From Candidatus Bathyarchaeota archaeon (GTDB taxonomy: Archaea > Thermoproteota > Bathyarchaeia > TCS64): a stretch of DNA of 5,580 nucleotides. Both the position numbers and the translations under genes were made by a program. The notes under the pieces are model-generated. The model did not search any database. It saw nothing but the letters and a program-made list of their open reading frames with translations, and had not been told where the DNA came from. This document shows, piece by piece, positions 1 to 4,325 of this stretch; the stretch's first letter is position 1, and each line of letters begins with the position of its first letter. The stretch lies in contig DAOVCM010000073.1 in the NCBI GenBank assembly GCA_030670015.1, positions 1 to 5,580 on the forward strand, written 5' to 3'.

Positions 1-133
1 CCTAGACCTACGACTCGACAAAGGCTTGACCGAAGAAGCCAAAGCCTTCAGCAGATTGTTCTCAACCGAAGATTTTAGGGAGGGCGTGGCTGCCTTCAAG
101 GAGAAGAGGAAGCCTTCATTCAAGGGAAGGTAG
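1..133 (+). CDS. Enoyl-CoA hydratase/isomerase family protein, C-terminal end (5' part outside window)
   Basis: The open frame enters from the left edge (first full codon at base 2) and ends at TAG 131-133, giving the last 43 residues. They read LDLRLDKGLTEEAKAF, then SRLFSTEDFREGVAAF and KEKRKPSFKGR. This is the C-terminal helix signature of the crotonase fold: an acidic/Ala helix, then 'F..L..TEDFREGV.AF.EKR.P.F.GR'. Family members hydrate 2-enoyl-CoA to 3-hydroxyacyl-CoA in the cytoplasm, using backbone amides as an oxyanion hole. That catalytic part lies outside the window, so the exact substrate cannot be judged. The gene converges on the DUF35/thiolase operon with only 3 bp between stop codons. 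No terminator is visible in the gap. The family call is firm; a specific role in beta-oxidation is inference from the thiolase neighbour. Confidence 0.85.
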   Translation, partial: LDLRLDKGLTEEAKAFSRLFSTEDFREGVAAFKEKRKPSFKGR

Positions 134-136
134 CCA

Positions 137-514
137 CTAAGTCTGCCTGAAGCAGAGAACCGTCTCATCTCCTTCTTTAACAAACTCAGCGACGACCCTC
201 GACCCAACGGATACATCATCCCCTTCAGTGACCCCCAGAATCAGCCCAGAGACACTCGGACCACCGTCCATTTTGACGACACCCACGGCGTAAGGGCAAC
301 GGTTGCTCATTTTGGTCAAGGGGACTGTTATTACGGTGTATGCCTCGACAACCCCTTTCCCCCTTATCTCAACCCACTCAAGGTCTCGCCCCCCACAAAC
401 GGGGCAAACTGGACGTGGCGGAAGGTTAACGCCCTCGCAGTCTTTACAGCGTGAACCCATTATCTTATTCTCCCGGAGAAAGTCATGAAATGCCTTCACT
501 GTGAACCCTTCCAT
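137..514 (-). CDS. DUF35 / Zn-ribbon and OB-fold domain protein, thiolase partner
   Basis: 125 residues if started at the ATG at 514-512. An in-frame ATG at 529-527 would add five residues (MGGRR), but it would overlap the thiolase end and place the strong GGAGGT (526-521) inside the gene; from 514 that site is 6 nt upstream, so 514 is preferred. The N-terminal part has a helix and then a rubredoxin-like zinc ribbon with C23-x2-C26 and C37-x2-C40. Residues about 45-120 form the OB-fold half (WVEIRGKGVVEAYTVITVP, later GDDVSVGSRVVAEF). In archaea, DUF35 proteins sit next to thiolase genes and, in the characterised thiolase/HMG-CoA synthase complex, act as a scaffold that holds the CoA part of the shared intermediate. 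Here the gene follows the thiolase by 4 bp, so the two are almost surely co-transcribed and form a complex. No HMG-CoA synthase is visible in the window. Confidence 0.9.
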   Translation of the reverse strand: MEGFTVKAFHDFLRENKIMGSRCKDCEGVNLPPRPVCPVCGGRDLEWVEIRGKGVVEAYTVITVPLTKMSNRCPYAVGVVKMDGGPSVSGLILGVTEGDDVSVGSRVVAEFVKEGDETVLCFRQT

Positions 515-518
515 TCTT

Positions 519-1754
519 CTACCTCCCATATATCTGGACCACCGCCGTAGCCCCTGAAGCCCCGACGTTGTGGCTCAACCCATTTTTCACATCATCAACC
601 TGGCGCTTCCCCGCCTCGCCACGAAGCTGTTTGTACATCTCATAAGCCATCGCAGTTCCTGTAGCTCCGACGGGATGCCCCTTCGCCTTGAGGCCTCCAT
701 CTGGATTCACAGGCACATCTCCGTCCAAGGCTGTCCTACCCTCACATGCAGCCTTTCCCCCTTCTCCCTCAGGGAAGAAGCCCAAGTCCTCAGTTGCCAG
801 CACCTCAGCTATAGTAAAGCAATCATGGACATCAGCCACATCTATATCACAAGCCTCGACCCCAGCCATTCTGTAAGCCTCTAAAGCTGCCAGCCTCGTG
901 GCCCTCAGCATCGTCAGGTCCGCCCGATCGTGAAGAGCCATCGTGTCGGAAGCCTGCCCTATTCCTTTAATGTACACGGGAGTATCAGTGAACCTTCTCG
1001 CAATTTCCTCGGAGGCTAGGAGGACTACCGCTGCGCCATCAGAAATTGGGCAGCAATCGAACAGCCGTAAAGGGTAAGCAATAACCGGGTTGAGAGACGA
1101 GCTCAGAAAATCTATCTCATCCTTGAAGGCCATCCCACGACGCTCACCCCTTCTGATGGCCGTATCCATGATCTCCGACTGGAAGTGAGCCTTAGGATTC
1201 AGAGCGCCGTTATGGTGATTCTTTATTGCGATGGATGCCAGCTGCTCCCAGTTCGAGCCGTATCTGTCAAAGTGAGCTGTGGCCAACGCTGCGTAGAGGC
1301 CTGGGAAAGTAAACCCTGCACCAACCTCGTACAGTCCGTCAGCAGCCATTGCCAGTGTGTCCGTCACCTCCTCCGTTCCCAGACCCCTCATCTTCTCCAC
1401 TCCGCCCACTAGCACCACATCGTAAGCACCAGAGGCTATAGCGAAAACACCCATGTTCAGAGCTACACCGGAACTAGCACAGGCATCCTCAATACGGGTC
1501 GAGGCCTTTGGTGTAAGGCCAAGCCAGTCAGCCATGAGGGCGGCTGTATGACCTTGTTTCTCAAAGGCGTCGCTGGAGAAGTTCCCTACAAACAAGGCCT
1601 CCACATCACCGAGCTGAATACCGTTGTCAACCGAGTCCACGGCTTCGAGGGCCGCCTCCACGAATATTTCCCTACTCGTCTTTTCAGCATGGGTTTTGTG
1701 GTGAAACCTGGTCATACCTACACCGACGATAGCTACTCCCTTAGACAACTTCAT
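519..1754 (-). CDS. Thiolase family protein (acetyl-CoA C-acetyltransferase / SCP2-type thiolase)
   Basis: 411 residues from ATG 1754-1752, a normal length for archaeal thiolases. The frame stays open to an ATG at 1868, but those 38 extra residues are not thiolase-like and would cover the promoter region. The family start 'KGVAIVGVGMTRF' follows directly after 1754. Visible motifs are the nucleophile C92 in EDACASSG, VGGVEKM at 116-122, FDCCPISDGAAV, H310 in DVHDCF, and H360 in KAKGHPVGATG. The C-terminus reads SHNVGASG (H395, N396) where bacterial biosynthetic thiolases carry a CxG cysteine; this is usual in the SCP2-like archaeal group. Thiolases join or cleave acyl-CoA and acetyl-CoA (Claisen chemistry) in the cytoplasm. 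The following DUF35 gene points to acetoacetyl-CoA formation, as in the mevalonate pathway. The convergent enoyl-CoA hydratase would also fit fatty-acid breakdown, and the direction of flux cannot be told from sequence. Confidence 0.92.
   Translation of the reverse strand: MKLSKGVAIVGVGMTRFHHKTHAEKTSREIFVEAALEAVDSVDNGIQLGDVEALFVGNFSSDAFEKQGHTAALMADWLGLTPKASTRIEDACASSGVALNMGVFAIASGAYDVVLVGGVEKMRGLGTEEVTDTLAMAADGLYEVGAGFTFPGLYAALATAHFDRYGSNWEQLASIAIKNHHNGALNPKAHFQSEIMDTAIRRGERRGMAFKDEIDFLSSSLNPVIAYPLRLFDCCPISDGAAVVLLASEEIARRFTDTPVYIKGIGQASDTMALHDRADLTMLRATRLAALEAYRMAGVEACDIDVADVHDCFTIAEVLATEDLGFFPEGEGGKAACEGRTALDGDVPVNPDGGLKAKGHPVGATGTAMAYEMYKQLRGEAGKRQVDDVKNGLSHNVGASGATAVVQIYGR
521..527 (-). 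promoter_or_regulatory. Shine-Dalgarno site deciding the DUF35 start
   Basis: On the minus strand GGGAGGT (527-521) is followed by six bases and then ATG 514-512. It overlaps the thiolase stop codon (TAG 521-519). It supports 514, not 529, as the start and suggests translation of the second gene within one mRNA. Confidence 0.8.
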
Positions 1755-1788
1755 CTGAGACCCTCTCTTCAATTCCGGAGGGACCCGA

Positions 1789-1796
1789 ATTAAAAC
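1789..1796 (-). promoter_or_regulatory. TATA-like box for the thiolase-DUF35 operon
   Basis: The minus strand reads GTTTTAAT, preceded by ACAA. A start of transcription about 25 bp downstream would fall near 1767 and leave a leader of about a dozen bases before ATG 1754. The leader contains GAGAGGG (1767-1761), a partial ribosome site. Assigned by eye from spacing and composition. Confidence 0.45.
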
Positions 1797-1813
1797 TTGT
1801 GACGAACATATTA

Positions 1814-1827
1814 TCGACAGTTGTCGA
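1814..1827. repeat. Inverted repeat TCGACA-gt-TGTCGA in the divergent promoter region
   Basis: A perfect 6-bp dyad with a 2-bp spacer lies between the two TATA-like boxes of the thiolase operon and the RAM gene. It is upstream of both predicted transcription starts, which suits a binding site for a shared regulator. The size and spacing resemble sites of small dimeric helix-turn-helix proteins; the binder is unknown. Confidence 0.55.
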
Positions 1828-1850
1828 ATAGAACGTACCCGCAACCAGTT

Positions 1851-1864
1851 GAAAAAGCTTAAAA
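1851..1864 (+). promoter_or_regulatory. BRE/TATA-like promoter of the RAM-domain gene
   Basis: GAAAAA (1851-1856) followed by GCTTAAAA (1857-1864) fits an archaeal purine-rich BRE plus TATA box. The predicted transcription start is near 1886, leaving about 9 nt before ATG 1895, so the mRNA would be almost leaderless. This agrees with the lack of a strong Shine-Dalgarno site there. Confidence 0.5.
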
Positions 1865-1887
1865 CCACTTCCTACAACATGAAGTGG
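1865..1887. promoter_or_regulatory. Candidate operator: CCACTTC-N9-GAAGTGG
   Basis: Perfect 7-bp inverted arms (1865-1871 and 1881-1887) are spaced 16 bp centre to centre, about one and a half helical turns. The site starts right after the TATA-like box and covers the predicted transcription start of the RAM gene. A bound dimer there would block polymerase recruitment, the usual mode of archaeal repressors. It could also fold as an RNA hairpin, but most of it should lie before the transcript start. Confidence 0.5.
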
Positions 1888-1894
1888 GAACAAC

Positions 1895-2122
1895 ATGAGC
1901 ATAGCTTTCGTCCTCATAAACACGGATATGGGATCAGAGGAAAGTGTCAGCGGAGATCTCAGGGAGATCGAAGAGGTAAAACAGGTTTACCTGGTCTACG
2001 GCGTATACGATCTTATCGCGAGAGTAGAAGCTGAGACCATGGACCAGCTCAAGGAAGTCATAAGCAATAAGATCAGAGGCCTAGACAATGTGAGGTCTAC
2101 ACTCACAATGATCGTGATTTAG
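1895..2122 (+). CDS. Stand-alone RAM domain protein (Lrp/AsnC ligand-binding domain without DNA-binding part)
   Basis: 75 residues, ATG 1895 to TAG 2120-2122. The whole protein is one alpha-beta RAM/ACT-like domain: a first strand (SIAFVLINTD), a helix containing DLREIEEVKQVYLV, then the family hallmark YGVYDLIARVEAE (residues 34-46), a second helix (TMDQLKEVISNKI) and the last strands with the RGLDNVRST.T pattern. In full-length Lrp/AsnC regulators this domain follows a helix-turn-helix and binds amino acids while driving dimer-to-octamer assembly. Here there is no room for a DNA-binding part upstream. Single-domain versions are common in archaea and probably sense an amino acid or modulate a full-length Lrp protein; what this one binds is not visible. 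It is divergent from the thiolase operon and shares its control region. An alternative ATG at 1879 is in a different frame. Confidence 0.88.
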   Translation: MSIAFVLINTDMGSEESVSGDLREIEEVKQVYLVYGVYDLIARVEAETMDQLKEVISNKIRGLDNVRSTLTMIVI

Positions 2123-2127
2123 CACTG

Positions 2128-2155
2128 AAGAAAATAAGATTCAATGCATTTTCTT
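2128..2155 (+). terminator. AT-rich hairpin after the RAM gene
   Basis: Perfect 8-bp arms AAGAAAAT (2128-2135) and ATTTTCTT (2148-2155) with a 12-nt loop begin 5 nt after the stop codon. The 3' arm is itself U-rich, which suits archaeal termination. No long T-tract follows, so efficiency is uncertain. Confidence 0.45.
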
Positions 2156-2192
2156 GAAATAAGTAGTGAACAATAAAAACATACTATCCTAC

Positions 2193-2200
2193 TTTATGTA
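2193..2200 (+). promoter_or_regulatory. TATA-like box of cysC
   Basis: TTTATGTA lies about 50 bp before the GTG start. A transcription start near 2222 would give a leader of about 27 nt, long enough to hold the ribosome site at 2235-2240. Other AT-rich stretches (2171-2184) could also serve. Confidence 0.4.
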
Positions 2201-2234
2201 TCGAATATTCCATAAACATGAGAAGACGCTTCAT

Positions 2235-2240
2235 GGGAGG
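2235..2240 (+). promoter_or_regulatory. Shine-Dalgarno site supporting the GTG start of cysC
   Basis: GGGAGG followed by eight bases and GTG 2249. It is the best ribosome site near the gene and fixes the non-ATG start. Confidence 0.75.
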
Positions 2241-2248
2241 ACATAAAC

Positions 2249-2788
2249 GTGAATAGACACAGAGGCTTCACCGCATGGTTCACCGGTCTGCCCTGCTCAG
2301 GTAAAACCACCACCGCAGACGGAGCGGCTGACACCCTGAGAAGGATGGGATACCGAGTTGAACGTCTAGACGGGGATATCGTGAGGAAGAACCTAACGAG
2401 TGACCTGGGATTCTCCAAGGAGGACAGAGACGAGAACATAAAACGCGTCACCTTCGTAGCAAAACTCCTAACCAGAAATGGCGTGGCGGTCCTGGCAACA
2501 TTCGTCTCCCCATACCGAGAGCGACGCAAAAAGACCAGGGAGGAAATAGGGAACTTCGTCGAGATATACATCCGATGCCCCGTCGAGGTCTGCATGGAAC
2601 GCGACATCAAGGGCATGTACAGAAAAGCGCTTGAAGGTGAAATCACCAACTTCACCGGGGTGAATGATCCATACGAGGAGCCAGAGAACCCTGAACTCAT
2701 CATCGACACTGACAAGGAGAGCGTAGAAGAAAGCGTCCAAAAGGTACTGGACAAACTCAGAGAGCTTGGCTACATCTCAGAAAACTAG
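2249..2788 (+). CDS. cysC: Adenylylsulfate (APS) kinase
   Basis: 179 residues, GTG start, stop TAG 2786-2788; normal length for a single-domain CysC. It phosphorylates adenosine 5'-phosphosulfate at the 3' position using ATP, making PAPS in the cytoplasm. Visible motifs are the P-loop G13-LPCSG-K19-T20, LDGDIVRKNL (40-49), the APS-kinase signature GFSKEDRDENIKR (54-66), the SPYRERR segment after ATFV, and the lid/substrate stretch KGMYRKALEGEITNFTG followed by DPYEEPENPELIIDT. No ATP-sulfurylase domain is fused at either end, and no sulfurylase, PAPS reductase or sulfotransferase gene is nearby. The product could feed sulfate assimilation or sulfation of sugars or other molecules; the window does not decide. 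The gene has its own promoter region and looks monocistronic. A G-quadruplex motif follows it. Confidence 0.95.
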   Translation: MNRHRGFTAWFTGLPCSGKTTTADGAADTLRRMGYRVERLDGDIVRKNLTSDLGFSKEDRDENIKRVTFVAKLLTRNGVAVLATFVSPYRERRKKTREEIGNFVEIYIRCPVEVCMERDIKGMYRKALEGEITNFTGVNDPYEEPENPELIIDTDKESVEESVQKVLDKLRELGYISEN

Positions 2789-3107
2789 CTTTCCGGATTA
2801 CAGTATCAGGAGAGAGGGTATAGGGAGGGGGGGTAGAAGAGATACCTGAGAAAAACACTCCTTTTCCAGATTAGCTGGATAAAATCAATGATTCCATGGA
2901 CGAATCCTGTCAAAAACACGGGCTAATCAACACAAAAAAGTGATTTTTAACTCATAATCAACATGAAGGGAAAGAATCTTCGGTTCATTATGCGTGAATG
3001 CCGACGATAGCCTAGGGTCTCAGAGCCTCTTAAAGCGGCTATCTACTCTTCAAAGATGGAGAATCTGGATTACAAATTTTTTTATACTGAGCGCGCGCGA
3101 CCGAAGA
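2789..3107. other. Gene-poor intergenic stretch after cysC
   Basis: No convincing protein gene is seen. It holds the G-quadruplex motif (2816-2833), a weak CAC/GTG hairpin with T5 behind it (2931-2947), a 15-codon ATG frame at 2963 with no ribosome site, a run of seven T (3077-3083) that could end a transcript, and an alternating GCGCGCGCG tract (3091-3099). The 68-codon frame from 2994 has arbitrary composition and no family features. Confidence 0.5.
2816..2833 (+). other. G-quadruplex motif downstream of cysC
   Basis: The plus strand reads GGG-TATA-GGG-A-GGG-G-GGG: four runs of three G with loops of 4, 1 and 1 nt. Short loops of this kind predict a very stable intramolecular quadruplex. 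It starts 28 nt after the cysC stop on the coding strand, so it would be in the 3' untranslated RNA as well as in the DNA. Confidence 0.65.
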
Positions 3108-3115
3108 TATAAAAA
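3108..3115 (+). promoter_or_regulatory. TATA box in front of a hairpin-rich segment
   Basis: TATAAAAA, preceded by CGAAGA as a possible BRE. It is one of the cleanest TATA boxes in the window, yet no protein gene of credible length starts after it. The predicted transcription start is near 3137-3140. Confidence 0.5.
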
Positions 3116-3130
3116 TGAAGGAATGTGTAG

Positions 3131-3216
3131 GGAGATATCTCCACTAGGTATGATTTCGAATCCTACCCATGGTTCCTATGGACCATCAGTTCAGCCCTGA
3201 TTCAATCGAATTTTTT
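3131..3216 (+). ncRNA. Candidate small structured RNA
   Basis: Between the TATA box at 3108-3115 and a T6 tract (3211-3216) lie a perfect 12-bp palindrome GGAGATATCTCC (3131-3142), a hairpin GGTA-T-GATT-TCG-AATC-C-TACC (3147-3167, one mismatch), a hairpin ATGGT-N8-ACCAT (3169-3186), and a small stem ATTC-AATC-GAAT (3200-3211) running into the T-tract like an intrinsic terminator. The order promoter, hairpins, terminator is that of a short non-coding RNA of about 75-85 nt. The second hairpin carries a TTCGAATCC string like a tRNA T-arm, but a T-stem cannot be built. No known RNA class was recognised. A 16-codon frame (3150-3200) inside is an alternative. Confidence 0.35.
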
Positions 3217-3255
3217 ATCCTCACTTCACCATAATTCTAGACATGGCTTCCCCAA

Positions 3256-3294
3256 ATGGTGTGAAGAATAGGGCAGCTAGATAATCCACACCAT
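3256..3294. repeat. Long-loop hairpin ATGGTGTG / CACACCAT
   Basis: Perfect 8-bp arms (3256-3263 and 3287-3294) enclose 23 nt. It lies in the gene-free stretch 3217-3424, in which nothing else apart from the VOC promoter could be recognised. Role unknown. Confidence 0.4.
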
Positions 3295-3387
3295 GACCTA
3301 CCCTTACAAGGAAAACAAATGCTCTTCTTACACAAGTTTGCAAAAAAGCCATTCAAGAAAAAGGAGAGTATGGTTGGGATGAAACAC

Positions 3388-3403
3388 ATAATAATTAGTT
3401 ATC
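3388..3403 (+). promoter_or_regulatory. AT-rich promoter region of the VOC gene
   Basis: The A/T-only run ending in AGTTAT lies about 22-37 bp before ATG 3425. A transcription start close to the ATG is expected, and no Shine-Dalgarno site precedes the ATG, so translation is probably from a leaderless mRNA. The exact box cannot be chosen in such AT-rich sequence. Confidence 0.35.
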
Positions 3404-3424
3404 TACTTTCCTGCCTGCATACTT

Positions 3425-3844
3425 ATGAAATCAAATAGTTTAGTCCCTGAGTTATCTATTTCAGATTTTGAGAAATCAATCGAATTTTATACAAAGATAC
3501 TTGGTTTTTCTATTGAATACCAGAGAGTTGAAGAAGGTTTTGCATATTTGTCTCTAGGAGAAGCTCAAATTATGATTGATCAGATAGATAAAGGTCGCAC
3601 ATGGAAAACAGGAGATTTTGAACATCCATTGGGAAGAGGTGTTAATTTTCAGATAGAAGTTGTTGATAATATTGAGACATTGCTTGAAAAATTGAGACAA
3701 AATAATATTGAACTCTTCTTAGAACCTGAAGAAAAATGGTATAGAAAAAACGATTTTCAAGTTGGAAACAAACAATTTCTGGTACAAGATCCTGACGGAT
3801 ATTTATTAAGATTTTTTGAAGACTTAGGAACTAAAGAATTGTAA
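3425..3844 (+). CDS. Glyoxalase/bleomycin-resistance (VOC superfamily) protein
   Basis: 139 residues, ATG to TAA, full length for a small bleomycin-resistance-type VOC protein. It starts with the family strand-helix VPELSISDFEKSIEFYTKIL (about 7-26, then GF) and continues with EGFAYLSLGEAQIMIDQ, HPLGRGVNFQIEV, KWYRKN and QFLVQDPDGYLLRFFEDLG, which closely follow the Ble-like consensus. Such proteins dimerise and either bind drugs of the bleomycin group or are metal enzymes; no specific ligand can be named here. Hand counting over 3421-3840 gives about 30% G+C, against roughly 57% in sampled lines of cysC, and five of six arginines are AGA. This points to recent gain by transfer. It stands alone, with its own promoter and terminator, in a large non-coding stretch, and a tRNA 3'-end remnant lies 180 bp downstream. 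Confidence 0.9.
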   Translation: MKSNSLVPELSISDFEKSIEFYTKILGFSIEYQRVEEGFAYLSLGEAQIMIDQIDKGRTWKTGDFEHPLGRGVNFQIEVVDNIETLLEKLRQNNIELFLEPEEKWYRKNDFQVGNKQFLVQDPDGYLLRFFEDLGTKEL

Positions 3845-3866
3845 TTATTTCTATCTTTTTTCTTAT
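3845..3866 (+). terminator. T-rich terminator after the VOC gene
   Basis: Directly after the TAA the plus strand is almost all T with a few A and C, including T6 at 3856-3861. Archaeal polymerase stops at such tracts without needing a hairpin. Confidence 0.6.
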
Positions 3867-3956
3867 TCAAACTCTCAATCCTGACTGTTTTTCCGCATAA
3901 AACAAAAAAAATCCAGAACTAAACACATACCAGTGAGTTTTCATCAATATCTTTAT

Positions 3957-3974
3957 GGACCCTTTTCTTGGTCC
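3957..3974. repeat. Small hairpin GGACC-N8-GGTCC
   Basis: Perfect 5-bp arms with an 8-nt pyrimidine loop (cttttctt on the plus strand), between the VOC gene and the tRNA remnant. A second small dyad TGGC-tt-GCCA follows at 4002-4011. Either may be chance. Confidence 0.3.
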
Positions 3975-4025
3975 TATGACATCAAGTAATATGTCTGAAG
4001 CTGGCTTGCCATCGGACCACTTGGA

Positions 4026-4045
4026 TTCGAATCCCATCCCCTGCA
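4026..4045 (+). other. tRNA 3'-end remnant, candidate integration (att) site
   Basis: TTCGAATCCCATCCCCTGCA fits tRNA numbering exactly: T-loop TTCGAAT (54-60), 3' T-stem CCCAT (61-65), 3' acceptor strand CCCCTGC (66-72) and discriminator A (73), followed by CAA rather than CCA. It resembles the 3' end of archaeal tRNA-Leu. The 5' T-stem is only partly kept (TTGGA instead of ATGGG) and no matching GCAGGGG acceptor strand, D-arm or anticodon arm is found in the preceding 180 bp. So it is not a working tRNA gene. Archaeal mobile elements commonly integrate into tRNA 3' ends and leave such a copy at the far border. Confidence 0.55.
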
Positions 4046-4091
4046 CAACAGCTACTACCCACCGCATGCGCGTGTAGGTTCTGTCAGTCAT

Positions 4092-4325
4092 TGATACTTC
4101 GGCTTATTTGCCACAAGCTAACCCCTTTCTTTTCTTCTAAAAGCTACTAACACACTTGCGCTGCGCGCGTTTCTCCTTTCCTCCTAGGAAATGCTCAGAA
4201 AATTTTATGCAGTAAGCCTCAAGTCTTGAACACTGAAAAAGAAGTGTTAAAAGGTGCTATTCTGGAATATTTCTCTTTACAAAGCAAATTTACTTCTCGA
4301 AAATAAATTGGATTCGTCCTGAAGG
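4092..4325. other. Intergenic region between tRNA remnant and epimerase gene end
   Basis: No gene is seen. It holds a GCGCTGCGCGCG tract near 4158-4170, an AACACT-N8-AGTGTT hairpin (4229-4248), and an AT-rich stretch (about 4295-4310) whose minus strand, T-rich just after the epimerase stop, may serve as that gene's terminator. The string TTGGATTCG at 4308-4316 repeats the start of the tRNA-like region (4021-4029). Confidence 0.4.

Noticed and set aside
570..884. Plus-strand frames inside the thiolase gene (for example 570-884, 1185-1412, 1548-1793)
   Set aside because: Antisense shadows with no motifs or ribosome sites; the minus-strand thiolase explains the region.
519..1868. 449-residue thiolase version starting at ATG 1868
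   Set aside because: The extra 38 residues do not resemble a thiolase N-terminus and cover the TATA-like box and the 1814-1827 dyad; family sequence begins just after ATG 1754.
2218..2256. 12-codon leader frame (ATG 2218 to TAG 2254-2256) overlapping the cysC start
   Set aside because: It has no ribosome site of its own and no telling codon content; the predicted transcription start near 2222 would exclude its ATG.
2194..2754. Long minus-strand frame opposite cysC
   Set aside because: Serine-rich shadow of a clear APS kinase gene; no motifs of its own.
3147..3176. tRNA T-arm at TTCGAAT 3155-3161
   Set aside because: The bases before the loop (ATGAT) do not pair with CCTAC after it, and no acceptor or anticodon arms can be built; it is better read as a hairpin.
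2994..3200. 68-codon plus-strand frame
   Set aside because: No ribosome site, no family features, runs through poly-T, GC-repeat and hairpin sequence that looks non-coding.
3150..3200. C/D-box RNA reading with ATGATTT as C box and CTGA at 3197-3200 as D box
   Set aside because: The C box differs from RTGATGA at two of seven bases and no C'/D' pair is present.
3950..4045. Complete tRNA gene ending at 4045
   Set aside because: No strand complementary to CCCCTGC (GCAGGGG or wobble form) occurs upstream within 180 bp, and the first T-stem pair is A-C.
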